Shown here piece by piece: positions 10,299 to 17,552 of a DNA stretch of 64,000 nt. Each line of letters starts with the position of its first letter. Positions within the stretch are counted from its first letter, which is position 1. The stretch covers positions 1 through 64,000 of the forward strand of contig NZ_JAAKZF010000025.1 in the NCBI RefSeq assembly GCF_011045125.1, given 5' to 3'. The notes under the pieces were generated by a model. That model was not told where the DNA came from, did not search any database, and worked only from the letters and a program-made list of their open reading frames with translations. This DNA is from Allomesorhizobium camelthorni. GTDB lineage: Bacteria > Pseudomonadota > Alphaproteobacteria > Rhizobiales > Rhizobiaceae. The translations under genes were made by a program, and so were the position numbers.

Positions 10299-11258
10299 TC
10301 AAGCCCGCGAGAGCGGCAATTTTGCCCCGGCAACTTCCCCCTCTTCCAGCACGGCGTGCCGGAAGCGGTAGAGCTTCGCCGGCCGGCCGCCTGTCTCCGT
10401 GCTGGTTTCGCCAGTCTCCTCGACCAACTGGTGCTGCTCGATGAGGCGACGGAAGTTCGGTTTGTGGATGAGCCTGCCGGCGAGCGCCTCCACGGTTCGC
10501 TGCAGCTGAAGAAGCGTGAAGGCCGGCGGCATCAGTTCGAAGACGACCGGCCGGTATTTGATCTTGGAGCGCAGCCGCGAAATGCCCGTCGCAAGGATGC
10601 GGCGATGATCGGAAACCATGGACTTTCCGCCAACCGGCGGGGGCAGAGTCGAACCGCGCATCGCCTCTTCCACCAGGGCTGCTTCATAAAGCAGCTCGTA
10701 GCGCTTGAGTGTGAGATCCTCGTTCCACGGACGGTCGCCGAAGCCGAAGGCGATCGCCGCCCGTCGTCGACGCTCAAGGCGCGTCGCGTCGTCGTCGGCG
10801 CTCTCCGCCCACTCGATCAGGCGTGGCCGCAGCAGGTCCGACACCATCGGCGGAGTACCGGCACGATGGTCCTCCCAGGGAAAGTAGTCGTACCAGCTTT
10901 GCCAGCTGGATCTGGACGGAGCCGTTGCATGTTCCTTGCGGGTGAGGGCGAGATAGCTGATGGAGATGACGCGCCGCTCCAGCTCGGCGCCGGCGCGGTC
11001 CCGATCGGCGAAGGTGTAGAGCTGCTCGATATATCCTAGTGGGTGGCCGGTTTGCTCCTCGACCCACGTTCTTAAACCGGACTGCAGCGATCGGTGCTCG
11101 AGCGCGAGCGGACCGGAGGGCAAGGTGTCCGTCTGCCCGATGGTGAGGACACAGGGCTCATTGTTGCTCACAGCCACGACGACGGCGGTCAGGTCCACTT
11201 TGGCCGTGTCGGCCTTGCCTCCAGCTCTGCTTTTCCTGGTTCCCTTTGCCTGATCCAT
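10299..11258 (-). CDS. nadQ: NAD biosynthesis regulator, Nudix-related family (NadQ type)
   Basis: The 319-residue product has an N-terminal Nudix-like domain (about residues 20-190, including LRTWVEEQTGHPLGYIEQLYTF) without a convincing catalytic Nudix box, then a winged-helix-like C-terminus (about 230-300: VFELMPPAFTLLQLQRTVEAL, followed by KPNFRRLIEQHQLVEE). This layout matches the regulator annotated as the NAD regulator of Alphaproteobacteria. It is thought to sense an NAD-related metabolite and repress nadABC. It is divergent from panB and lies just upstream of the nadA operators. Confidence 0.8.
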   Translation of the reverse strand: MDQAKGTRKSRAGGKADTAKVDLTAVVVAVSNNEPCVLTIGQTDTLPSGPLALEHRSLQSGLRTWVEEQTGHPLGYIEQLYTFADRDRAGAELERRVISISYLALTRKEHATAPSRSSWQSWYDYFPWEDHRAGTPPMVSDLLRPRLIEWAESADDDATRLERRRRAAIAFGFGDRPWNEDLTLKRYELLYEAALVEEAMRGSTLPPPVGGKSMVSDHRRILATGISRLRSKIKYRPVVFELMPPAFTLLQLQRTVEALAGRLIHKPNFRRLIEQHQLVEETGETSTETGGRPAKLYRFRHAVLEEGEVAGAKLPLSRA

Positions 11259-11441
11259 GATCCCTGAACTGATTGGGCAGAGCTCCGCTACGAAAGCACC
11301 TGAACCGATTTAGTTTGGTCTCTACGATAACTGTCGGCACGTCAACACCACGCGCCATCGCGATTTTAGCTCTTCGCACCTGCACAAAAATATGCCAAAC
11401 GCGACACCCGCGGTTGGTAACGTTAGGGAAGGAGGCCTCTA

Positions 11442-12296
11442 TTGAGTGCGGTTGCTAACACCAAGGCGATCACACCGCCGGATATTCGTTCGCGAAAGGG
11501 TGGGACGCCGCTCGTCTGCCTTACCGCCTACACGACCCCGGTTGCCCGGCTGGTCGATCCCCATTGCGATGTGGTGCTGGTCGGCGACAGCGTCGGCATG
11601 GTTCTCCACGGCCTGCCGTCGACGCTCGGCGTGACGCTCGAGATGATGATCATGCACGGAAAGGCCGTGCGCCGAGGCCTGGAGCAGGCGCTGATGGTCG
11701 TCGACATGCCGTTCGGCTCCTACGAGGAAAGCCCCGAGCAGGCCTTCCGCAATGCCGCGCGCGTCATGGCCGAAACCGGATGCGCGGCGGTCAAACTCGA
11801 AGGCGGCGCGGCGATGGCCGATACCATCAGTTTCCTCGCCGGTCGCGGCGTACCCGTGATGGCCCATGTCGGGTTGACGCCGCAGGCGGTCAACGCGTTC
11901 GGCGGCTATCGCTTGCAGGGCAGAGGTGGGGATGCCGATCGTATCAGGCGCGATGCCCTTGCGGTAGCCGAGGCAGGCGCCTTCGCGGTCGTGCTGGAGA
12001 AGGTCCCCGAGGCGCTCGCCCGCGGGATCACCGCAGAGGTGGCGATCCCTACCATCGGCATCGGCGCCTCGGCGGCGTGTGACGGCCAGATTCTCGTCGT
12101 CGACGACATGCTGGGCCTCTTCGGCGACTTCCGGCCCAAATTCGTCAAGCGCTACGCCGAACTCGGGCAGGCCGCCGAGGCGGCGATCGCGGCCTACGCG
12201 CAAGAGGTGCGGGAGCGGATGTTCCCCGCCGCCGAGCACGTGTTTGCCGATCCGCTCAAGGGCGCCCACGCCACCAAGAGCGGAGAAGCAGCGTGA
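11442..12296 (+). CDS. panB: 3-methyl-2-oxobutanoate hydroxymethyltransferase
   Basis: PanB makes ketopantoate from 2-oxoisovalerate and methylene-tetrahydrofolate. The 284-residue protein shows [46 protein letters not shown] and [14 protein letters not shown], covering the family fully. The start is TTG at 11442, preceded by GGAAGGAGG at a suitable distance; no ATG is available nearby. Its stop overlaps the GTG start of panC. It is divergent from nadQ across 183 bp. Confidence 0.94.
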   Translation: MSAVANTKAITPPDIRSRKGGTPLVCLTAYTTPVARLVDPHCDVVLVGDSVGMVLHGLPSTLGVTLEMMIMHGKAVRRGLEQALMVVDMPFGSYEESPEQAFRNAARVMAETGCAAVKLEGGAAMADTISFLAGRGVPVMAHVGLTPQAVNAFGGYRLQGRGGDADRIRRDALAVAEAGAFAVVLEKVPEALARGITAEVAIPTIGIGASAACDGQILVVDDMLGLFGDFRPKFVKRYAELGQAAEAAIAAYAQEVRERMFPAAEHVFADPLKGAHATKSGEAA

Positions 12297-13222
12297 GCGT
12301 GCCGATTGTCAGGACCGTTGCCGCGCTTCGCGAAATCGTCGCCGCATGGCGCCGCTCGGGTGCCAGTGTCGCTGTGGTGCCGACCATGGGGGCCTTGCAT
12401 GAAGGACATTTGAGCCTCGTGCGTTCCGCGCTCCAGACTGCCGATCGTGTAATCGTGACGCTGTTCGTCAACCCCAGGCAGTTCAACAATGCCGCCGACC
12501 TCGCCGCCTATCCCCGGACGGAAAACGAAGATGCGGCAAAGCTCGCTCCGCTGGGCGCGCATCTGCTCTACGTGCCGGATCCAGAGGAGATGTATCCAGC
12601 TGGCTTCGCCACGACCGTGTCGGTATCAGGCGTCAGCGAAGGCCTGTGCGGCGCGTTCCGACCGGGCCATTTCGACGGAGTGGCGACCGTCGTCGCCAAG
12701 CTCTTTCTGCAGACCGGCGCCGACTTGGCCTTTTTTGGCGAAAAGGACTTCCAGCAGCTGCACGTCGTCAACCGTATGGTCCGGGATCTGGATATACCGG
12801 TCACCGTCGTCCCTTGTCCGACAGTCCGCGAAGCCGATGGTCTGGCTCTATCGTCGCGCAATGTCCGGCTCTCGCCAGCGGAGCGCTCCGTTGCCCCAAA
12901 GCTCGCCTCGGTCCTGCTCGAGACGGCGGAGCGGCTTGCGAACGGCTCTCCCGTCATGCCAACGCTTGACGAAGCGCGCGTAGCAATTCTGGCTGCAGGC
13001 TATCGCGAGGTCGAATACCTGGAACTACGCGCGGAAACAGATCTGCAATCGTTGGCAGGCCTTGACCGACCGGCGCGCCTAGTTGCAGCAGCCTGGCTCG
13101 GCGAAACGCGGCTCATCGACAACATCAGCACATCACCGTCTGTTTCATCAAGTGAGCAAAGTTCGCGGCTTGAGACACGCTCCGCAAAGTGGGTTCTTCA
13201 AGCAGAAGTAGGAAAGCAATGA
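12293..13222 (+). CDS. panC: Pantothenate synthetase
   Basis: PanC ligates pantoate and beta-alanine with ATP. The 309-residue protein has the nucleotidyltransferase HIGH-type motif in [39 protein letters not shown] and ALSSRN (KMSKS-like region). The catalytic part ends near RLIDNI (residue ~278); about 30 further residues are serine-rich and family-atypical, suggesting the 3' end was altered by a rearrangement. The GTG start overlaps the panB stop. Confidence 0.93.
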   Translation: MSVPIVRTVAALREIVAAWRRSGASVAVVPTMGALHEGHLSLVRSALQTADRVIVTLFVNPRQFNNAADLAAYPRTENEDAAKLAPLGAHLLYVPDPEEMYPAGFATTVSVSGVSEGLCGAFRPGHFDGVATVVAKLFLQTGADLAFFGEKDFQQLHVVNRMVRDLDIPVTVVPCPTVREADGLALSSRNVRLSPAERSVAPKLASVLLETAERLANGSPVMPTLDEARVAILAAGYREVEYLELRAETDLQSLAGLDRPARLVAAAWLGETRLIDNISTSPSVSSSEQSSRLETRSAKWVLQAEVGKQ

Positions 13223-13402
13223 GGGCGATGATGGCGACAAGATCGTACGCGCTGTAGCGGTGCGCGATCGTTTGGCCATCGGTGCGGATCCTGTTCGCCG
13301 CGCAAGCAGCAAGATCGGCCGCGCTCATGCCGGGAGGCTGACCGTCGCGTCTACACGCCAGGGTGAGGCACAGCAGAGAAATCGAGGCATTGAGTTCAAG
13401 GC

Positions 13403-14140
13403 ATGACGAAGGACATGCAACTTCTCTTCGAGACATTCCTGGAACAGCTGTCGGAAAGCGTCGATGAGACGGATTTTCGCGACGCCATGGCTGGTGCGGC
13501 CGCTGGACTCGAGCTGATCACCTTCGCCTATCTGTCCTTGCCGCCGCAGCGTTCGGGCGAGCCCAGGCTGATCTCGAATTATCCGGCTCGCTGGACCGCG
13601 CACTACCTGCAAAACCGGTATCAGAAGGTCGATCCGGTCATCATTCGTGCACGCTGTGGCGGATGCCCGTTTCGGTGGGGACCGGATATGCGCGGCTTTG
13701 CGACATCGCAGGTTCAGCAGAGGCTGTTCGAAGAAGCGGCCGAGTTCAGCATCCGCTGTGGTTTAACCATCCCGATCGTCGATCGACGGGGCTGCATCGC
13801 AGCAGTGACCTTTGCCGCTGATGAGCCCAATCCGGCGTTCCTGCGCATTGCCGAGCGATATGAGCAGGCGCTCCAACTCATGGCGACCTGCTTTCACATC
13901 TGCGTTCGCCGCAAGCTGTCCGGCAATCGGACAGTGGACGGCGTTTCGCTGACACCCCGTGAATATGAGTGCCTGCAATGGGCCGCGCGCGGCAAGTCCG
14001 CCTGGGATATCGGCGGCATCCTGGGCATCAAGCCGCGCACCGCCGCCTTCCATCTGGACAATGCCAAGAAAAAGCTTGGCGTGCGCACCAAAAATCAGGC
14101 CATCGCGCTGCTGGCCTCCTCACGATCTTCAATGCTCTGA
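13403..14140 (+). CDS. traR: TraR, LuxR-family quorum-sensing activator
   Basis: The 245-residue protein has an N-terminal autoinducer-binding domain (about residues 20-165; conserved W and Y in ARWTAHYLQNRY, D and P in KVDPVI, W in FRWGPD) and a C-terminal LuxR/FixJ-type helix-turn-helix (about 178-240: LTPREYECLQWAARGKSAWDIGGILG). With its acyl-homoserine lactone it should bind the tra box at 14166 and activate traI and fseA. In ICEMlSymR7A this gene controls excision and transfer of the island. A decayed second copy lies at 21.6-21.9 kb. Confidence 0.9.
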   Translation: MTKDMQLLFETFLEQLSESVDETDFRDAMAGAAAGLELITFAYLSLPPQRSGEPRLISNYPARWTAHYLQNRYQKVDPVIIRARCGGCPFRWGPDMRGFATSQVQQRLFEEAAEFSIRCGLTIPIVDRRGCIAAVTFAADEPNPAFLRIAERYEQALQLMATCFHICVRRKLSGNRTVDGVSLTPREYECLQWAARGKSAWDIGGILGIKPRTAAFHLDNAKKKLGVRTKNQAIALLASSRSSML

Positions 14141-14165
14141 AAAACTGAATTTGTCTTTTGCTCCC

Positions 14166-14183
14166 CCTGTGCATTTGCACAGG
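14166..14183. promoter_or_regulatory. tra box (TraR binding site)
   Basis: A perfect 18-bp palindrome, CCTGTGCATTTGCACAGG apart from its central TT, 58 bp before the traI start. Position and symmetry fit a TraR-type operator, and a related palindrome precedes traI2. I infer autoinduction of traI and the downstream fseA frames. Confidence 0.75.
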
Positions 14184-14241
14184 CTGTTTCGGCGGGCGCA
14201 TTCGCCTCCAATGGCAGGGTCATTTCTGCCCGGAGGCCCTC

Positions 14242-14874
14242 ATGATCCAGCTGATCGCACCCGATTGCTGCGGCGACTTCGCCGACGAACTGCATGAAAT
14301 GCACCGTCTGCGATACCGCGTTTTCAAGGAGCGGCTCGACTGGGACGTGCGGACCAATGGCGGGTGCGAGATCGATTCCTTTGACGCGTTGAAGCCGCAT
14401 TATCTGATCTTGCGAGGTTCCGATGGTCGTGTCGATGGTTGCCTCCGCCTGCTTTCGTCGACCGGGCCGACGATGCTTCGCGACACTTTTCCGGTGCTGT
14501 TGGAGGGGAAGACGGCGCCCGCCGAACCGGGCGTCTGGGAAAGCAGCCGGTTCGCCCTCGATCTTCCGCCATCCGCCCCGAAGGTTGTTGGCGGAATTGC
14601 CGTCGGCACTTACCAGCTCTTCGCCGGCATGATCGAGTTCGGCCTGTCGCGCTGTCTCGGCCGAATTGTCACCGTCACCGATCTGCGCATGGAGAGCATC
14701 CTTCGCCGCGCCGGCTGGCCGCTTGCGCGGATCGGCGAACCGCACACAATCGGCACCACCCGCGCCGTGGCCGGATATCTCGACGCCTCCGCCGACAGGC
14801 TGGAGGCCATTCGACGGAACGGCGGGCTTCATGGTCCGGTGCTGTGGGCGCCGGTGGCCTGCAGGGCCGCTTGA
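14242..14874 (+). CDS. traI1: TraI, acyl-homoserine lactone synthase (copy 1)
   Basis: A 210-residue LuxI-family enzyme making the acyl-homoserine lactone sensed by TraR. Conserved residues are visible: RYRVFKERLDW (Arg, Phe, Trp), the acidic pair around EIDSFD, LRLLSSTGPTMLRDTFP and WESSRFA (Glu, Ser, Arg). The start at 14242 has CGGAGG six bases upstream; the open frame continues 28 codons further up but runs through the tra box. In M. loti R7A TraI1 makes 3-oxo-C6-HSL; the acyl chain here cannot be told from sequence. Confidence 0.92.
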   Translation: MIQLIAPDCCGDFADELHEMHRLRYRVFKERLDWDVRTNGGCEIDSFDALKPHYLILRGSDGRVDGCLRLLSSTGPTMLRDTFPVLLEGKTAPAEPGVWESSRFALDLPPSAPKVVGGIAVGTYQLFAGMIEFGLSRCLGRIVTVTDLRMESILRRAGWPLARIGEPHTIGTTRAVAGYLDASADRLEAIRRNGGLHGPVLWAPVACRAA

Positions 14875-14914
14875 TGTCCGGTCGTAATCTCCTTGCTCCT
14901 GGCGGGCCTGGGTC

Positions 14915-15169
14915 ATGAGTATGGCGGAAGGCAGCGCCGCCGACTGGCCGGATTGGTGGGATAAGAACTCGTACGGCTACACCGCTCATCTGACCCGGAG
15001 AGAATGGGCCTGGGAGTTCTTGCGACGCAATCCGGCATTCCGGCATGATTTGGCCATTGCACTGGAGCGGGCCGAATGGCTGGAACGTCGGACATCGCTC
15101 GACATCATTGCCTCGCGCGTCACCCTGGCGCGTTGGGGCGTTCTGTTTCGCGGACTCTCCCAGGCGTAA
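14915..15169 (+). CDS. fseA: FseA upstream reading frame (msi172-like regulator domain)
   Basis: In the zero frame this gives 84 residues with the DUF6499-type signature (DWPDWW...YTAHLTRREWAWEFLRRNPAFR) and ends at a TAA at 15167. The frame carries the motif WGVLF, after which single-ORF homologues continue with an A-D-x-P segment and an FW motif; here that continuation is in the +1 frame. In ICEMlSymR7A the equivalent msi172 and msi171 are joined by ribosomal frameshifting to make FseA, the activator of rdfS and excision. It lies 40 bp after traI and so belongs to the TraR-controlled operon. The ribosome binding site is weak, and an in-frame ATG at 14921 is possible. Confidence 0.8.
   Translation: MSMAEGSAADWPDWWDKNSYGYTAHLTRREWAWEFLRRNPAFRHDLAIALERAEWLERRTSLDIIASRVTLARWGVLFRGLSQA
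15146..15151 (+). promoter_or_regulatory. Probable +1 ribosomal frameshift site UUU_CGC
   Basis: In the zero frame of the fseA upstream ORF the codons are CTG TTT CGC GGA. Slipping one base on TTT-C keeps tRNA-Phe pairing and puts GCG GAC next, giving the joined product LF-ADSPRRNAAVFW, which matches the layout of single-frame DUF6499-DUF2285 proteins. UUU_CGN is the known +1 site of influenza PA-X. The same TTT CGC, in the same frame, is kept in the decayed second copy at 22884-22889. Confidence 0.7.
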
Positions 15170-15719
15170 CGCGGCCGTATTCTGGGGTCCACGCCAGTGC
15201 CCATATGTCTTGCCAGTTGTGGCGGAACAGTTTTCCTCATCGTCGGGGGCGCCGCCGTTCGACCTGGCCACGCTGCCATGCCGCGCAACAGTCCTGCTTT
15301 CCGGCGCCGGCTGCCAACATGTTCTGTTGCGGAATGCCGACCGGCATTTCCAGCTTGTCGTGTCTGGCGAAAGCGTTTTGCTGCCCGTCCAACTTCATAT
15401 CGACGCAATCTGGCCCACCGGGCAGTTGAAGCATCGGCTGAGGGCACTCGAATGTCTCAACAGTCTTGTGGCGCACGGACTGCCGAAAACCCTGTTCCCG
15501 CCGGACGCGCGTGGCGGGCGCCTTCGCTTTGTCCTCCAGGCGCTCGACGGTTCGCTTGCGGGGGCTTCACATCGCGAAATCGCCGAAGCGCTGATCGGCG
15601 AACCGCGTGTCGAGGCCGACTGGAACGATCCTCGCGATCATCTGCGTGACCGCGTCCGCCGCGCCATTCACCGCGGCCATGCGCTGATGAATGGTGGATA
15701 CAGGGAGTTCGTTGCCTAA
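15150..15719 (+). CDS. fseA: FseA downstream reading frame (DUF2285 / RovC-type DNA-binding domain, msi171-like)
   Basis: The +1 frame encodes 189 residues after the shift site: a middle segment with FWGPRQCPYVLP and QHVLLRNADRHFQLVVSGES, then the DUF2285 domain (RLRFVLQALDGSLAGASHREIAEALIG, DHLRDRVRRAIHRGHALMNGGYREFVA). DUF2285 is a DNA-binding domain found in RovC-type activators. The fused FseA would be about 267 residues. No good ribosome binding site precedes the internal ATGs, so independent translation of the full domain looks unlikely. QseM (15748) is expected to bind and block this protein. Confidence 0.8.
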   Translation, partial: ADSPRRNAAVFWGPRQCPYVLPVVAEQFSSSSGAPPFDLATLPCRATVLLSGAGCQHVLLRNADRHFQLVVSGESVLLPVQLHIDAIWPTGQLKHRLRALECLNSLVAHGLPKTLFPPDARGGRLRFVLQALDGSLAGASHREIAEALIGEPRVEADWNDPRDHLRDRVRRAIHRGHALMNGGYREFVA

Positions 15720-15747
15720 AGCGCGACGGAACGCATTGTCCATTTCG

Positions 15748-16014
15748 TCAGCTGGCGAACAAGTCCTTGTAACCGGTCGTGACCATCCAGTTCGCACGGT
15801 CGAGATGACTGCGAAGAGCCTTCCGGGCGCGCTCCGGTTCGCGTGCAGGATCAATGCCGAGGATCAGATGGGCCATTTCCTCTTCAGTGGCGTTGTCGGC
15901 GGAAGCATCGAGCAGCCGCATATAGGTCGTGAAATGCTCTTTGTCGTAGGCCGTGACGCTGTCCGACCAGGGGACTTCGTCGGCAATCGGCGCGTTCGAT
16001 CTAGGCTGTAACAT
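15748..16014 (-). CDS. qseM: QseM-type antiactivator (DUF2285 family)
   Basis: The 88-residue product carries a short DUF2285-like core: FTTYMRLLDASADNATEEEMAHLILGIDP, then ERARKALRSHLDRANWMVTTGYKDLF. In ICEMlSymR7A QseM binds both TraR and FseA, keeping most cells non-transferring. The assignment rests on this sequence pattern plus its position: convergent with fseA and divergent from the small repressor gene at 16139. No strong ribosome binding site precedes the ATG, consistent with controlled expression. Confidence 0.75.
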   Translation of the reverse strand: MLQPRSNAPIADEVPWSDSVTAYDKEHFTTYMRLLDASADNATEEEMAHLILGIDPAREPERARKALRSHLDRANWMVTTGYKDLFAS

Positions 16015-16096
16015 CGCTGGATTCTATCTCCGGACAATGGCCTCCGCGAAGCCCTCCGCCAGCGGATTCGGCCGCTCAATGTGGATTACATATTAT

Positions 16097-16111
16097 AGTT
16101 GATAAACTCAA
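16097..16111. promoter_or_regulatory. Candidate QseC operator
   Basis: The AT-rich qseM-qseC intergenic region holds overlapping inverted repeats, AGTT-GATA-AACT (16097-16108) and TTGA-N5-TCAA (16099-16111), next to a TATTATAG element usable as a -10 box. A small Cro-like repressor between divergent genes usually binds such repeats. No experimental support can be read from sequence. Confidence 0.35.
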
Positions 16112-16138
16112 GCTGCCCAATCCGATGGCTTGTCGTGC

Positions 16139-16357
16139 ATGGATATGCGCAAGTTGGTCGGTCGGAATGTGCAGAGAATCAGACAAAGGAAGCGTCTGAC
16201 GCAGGAGCAGCTTGCCGAGATTTCCGGGTTCAGCCAACAGTACATCAGCGGCTTGGAGAAAGGCCGAAGAAATCCGACGATCATCACGATCTATGAACTG
16301 GCATCGGCCCTCGGCGTCAGCCACACAGATCTGGTTCGGCCCGACAAACAGGCCTGA
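16139..16357 (+). CDS. qseC: QseC-type XRE/Cro repressor
   Basis: A small protein (about 72 residues) consisting of one XRE helix-turn-helix: RIRQRKRLTQEQLAEISGFSQQYISGLEKGRRNPTIITIYELASALGV. In ICEMlSymR7A the divergent QseC controls qseM and its own gene, giving bistable control of island transfer. Starts at 16130 (TTG), 16139 and 16145 (ATG) are all possible; none has a clear ribosome binding site, so the transcript may be leaderless or weakly translated. Confidence 0.75.
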   Translation: MDMRKLVGRNVQRIRQRKRLTQEQLAEISGFSQQYISGLEKGRRNPTIITIYELASALGVSHTDLVRPDKQA

Positions 16358-16625
16358 TACACCCGACTTCCAGCTAATTTCTCCGCGCCCGCGGGCCTGA
16401 CGAGGCCGCGTTGACCAGGGGTACTCTTCCTGGTTGGGTGGAACCGGGAAAGCCGCCCTCTCTCAAAGGCTTCTTCAAGTGTCGCCTTACAATCGGCTGC
16501 TATGCGTCGGATAGTCATCGATAAAGTTGATCAGAACGTTCCTTCGATTTCGGACACTTCCCCGCCCCAGGCAACAAGGCCGCCTCCTCGAATGGGTCGA
16601 TTCGCCCGTACAGGGCCGACGGCAA
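16358..16625. other. Intergenic stretch without recognised gene
   Basis: Between qseC and the ompW-like gene I see no open frame resembling a known protein and no repeat except the terminator-like hairpin at 16626-16646. Confidence 0.5.
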
Positions 16626-16646
16626 AAGGGCGCACGAGGCGCCCTT
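16626..16646 (-). terminator. Probable terminator of the ompW-like gene
   Basis: An inverted repeat AAGGGCG / CGCCCTT with a 7-base loop lies 40 bp past the ompW stop; read on the minus strand it is followed by a short T-run (CCCTTTTG). Confidence 0.5.
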
Positions 16647-16686
16647 CATTTCAGATTGCGTCAGCAAGCCGCCTTAGCCCTTGATA

Positions 16687-17382
16687 TCAGAAGTGGTAGG
16701 TGACGCCCGCGCCAACCAACCACGGATTGAGCGCGGCCTTCCCCGTCAGGTTCGCCCCGTCCACCGTGACGTTGAAGTCTGGCTCCAGGAAAAGCTTCTT
16801 CACGTCGAAGTTGACGCCCCAGTGCTGATCCACCATGTAGTCGAATCCCACCTGCAGCGCAGCGCCGAACGTGTCCTTAACATCGAGAGCATCGGCGCTG
16901 CCGGCATCCTGGTTATAGAACACCGTGTAGTTCACGCCGGCGCCGACATAGGGCTTGAAGGCGCCGAAATTGGTAAAATGATACTGCAATGTGAGCGTGG
17001 GCGGCAGCAGCCAAACCTTGCCGATCTTGCCCAGCCCGCCGATCGTTCCTTGGCCGTCGATGTTGGCATAGGTGGTGCCGAGTATGAGTTCGGCGGCGAT
17101 GTTGTCGGTGAAGAAATAGGAGATATCGAGTTCCGGCGTCACCGTGTCCGAATAGGAAAGATCGGAGCCGGGCGCCGCATTGACGTAACCCGAATCCTCA
17201 GTGATGACGCCCAGCGTACGCAGGCGGATCTGCCAAGGGCTCGGCGCTTTTGTGACCGAGGCTCCTGCCTGCGGGACGCTCGCGGCTTGCGCAAGGTCCG
17301 CCGCGACGGCCTGCTGTCCCACTACGATGAGGACGATGGCCGCTATTACTCCCCGGGCCACGCCCATTTGCTTTCTCGCCAT
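16687..17382 (-). CDS. OmpW-family outer membrane protein
   Basis: A 231-residue protein with a signal peptide (MARKQMG then a hydrophobic stretch ending VVGQQAVA-A), the OmpW-type segments WQIRLRTLGVITEDSG, DTVTPELDISYFFTDNIAAEL, LPPTLTLQYHF and KPYVGAGVNYTVFY, and a terminal aromatic strand ending GVTYHF. OmpW proteins form an 8-stranded barrel with a hydrophobic channel. The ATG at 17382 has AAGGAGAG upstream; the frame extends to 17421 without a ribosome binding site. Single gene, transcribed towards its own terminator. Confidence 0.88.
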   Translation of the reverse strand: MARKQMGVARGVIAAIVLIVVGQQAVAADLAQAASVPQAGASVTKAPSPWQIRLRTLGVITEDSGYVNAAPGSDLSYSDTVTPELDISYFFTDNIAAELILGTTYANIDGQGTIGGLGKIGKVWLLPPTLTLQYHFTNFGAFKPYVGAGVNYTVFYNQDAGSADALDVKDTFGAALQVGFDYMVDQHWGVNFDVKKLFLEPDFNVTVDGANLTGKAALNPWLVGAGVTYHF

Positions 17383-17552
17383 GATATTCTCTCCTTGATC
17401 TTCAGAAACGACACACTGCACTATGATGAATCCTGTTTGAATTGATTGAGATTGACGGAACGCTCATGCTCAATTTGCGTGAGACTGTGCAGCCGTGCTC
17501 GCAATCACCGACCTGTGATCACTTTATTTGAAACGCTGCCCTCTGGGCCCAC

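Noticed and set aside
13125-13436. Minus-strand frame with one hydrophobic segment
   Set aside because: It overlaps the panC end and the traR start, lacks a ribosome binding site, and the hydrophobic stretch alone is not convincing.
15045-15149. ATG at 15045 as an independent start of the DUF2285 frame
   Set aside because: The 35 codons before the slip site are antisense-like and unconserved, no ribosome binding site is present, and the homology begins at the slip site.
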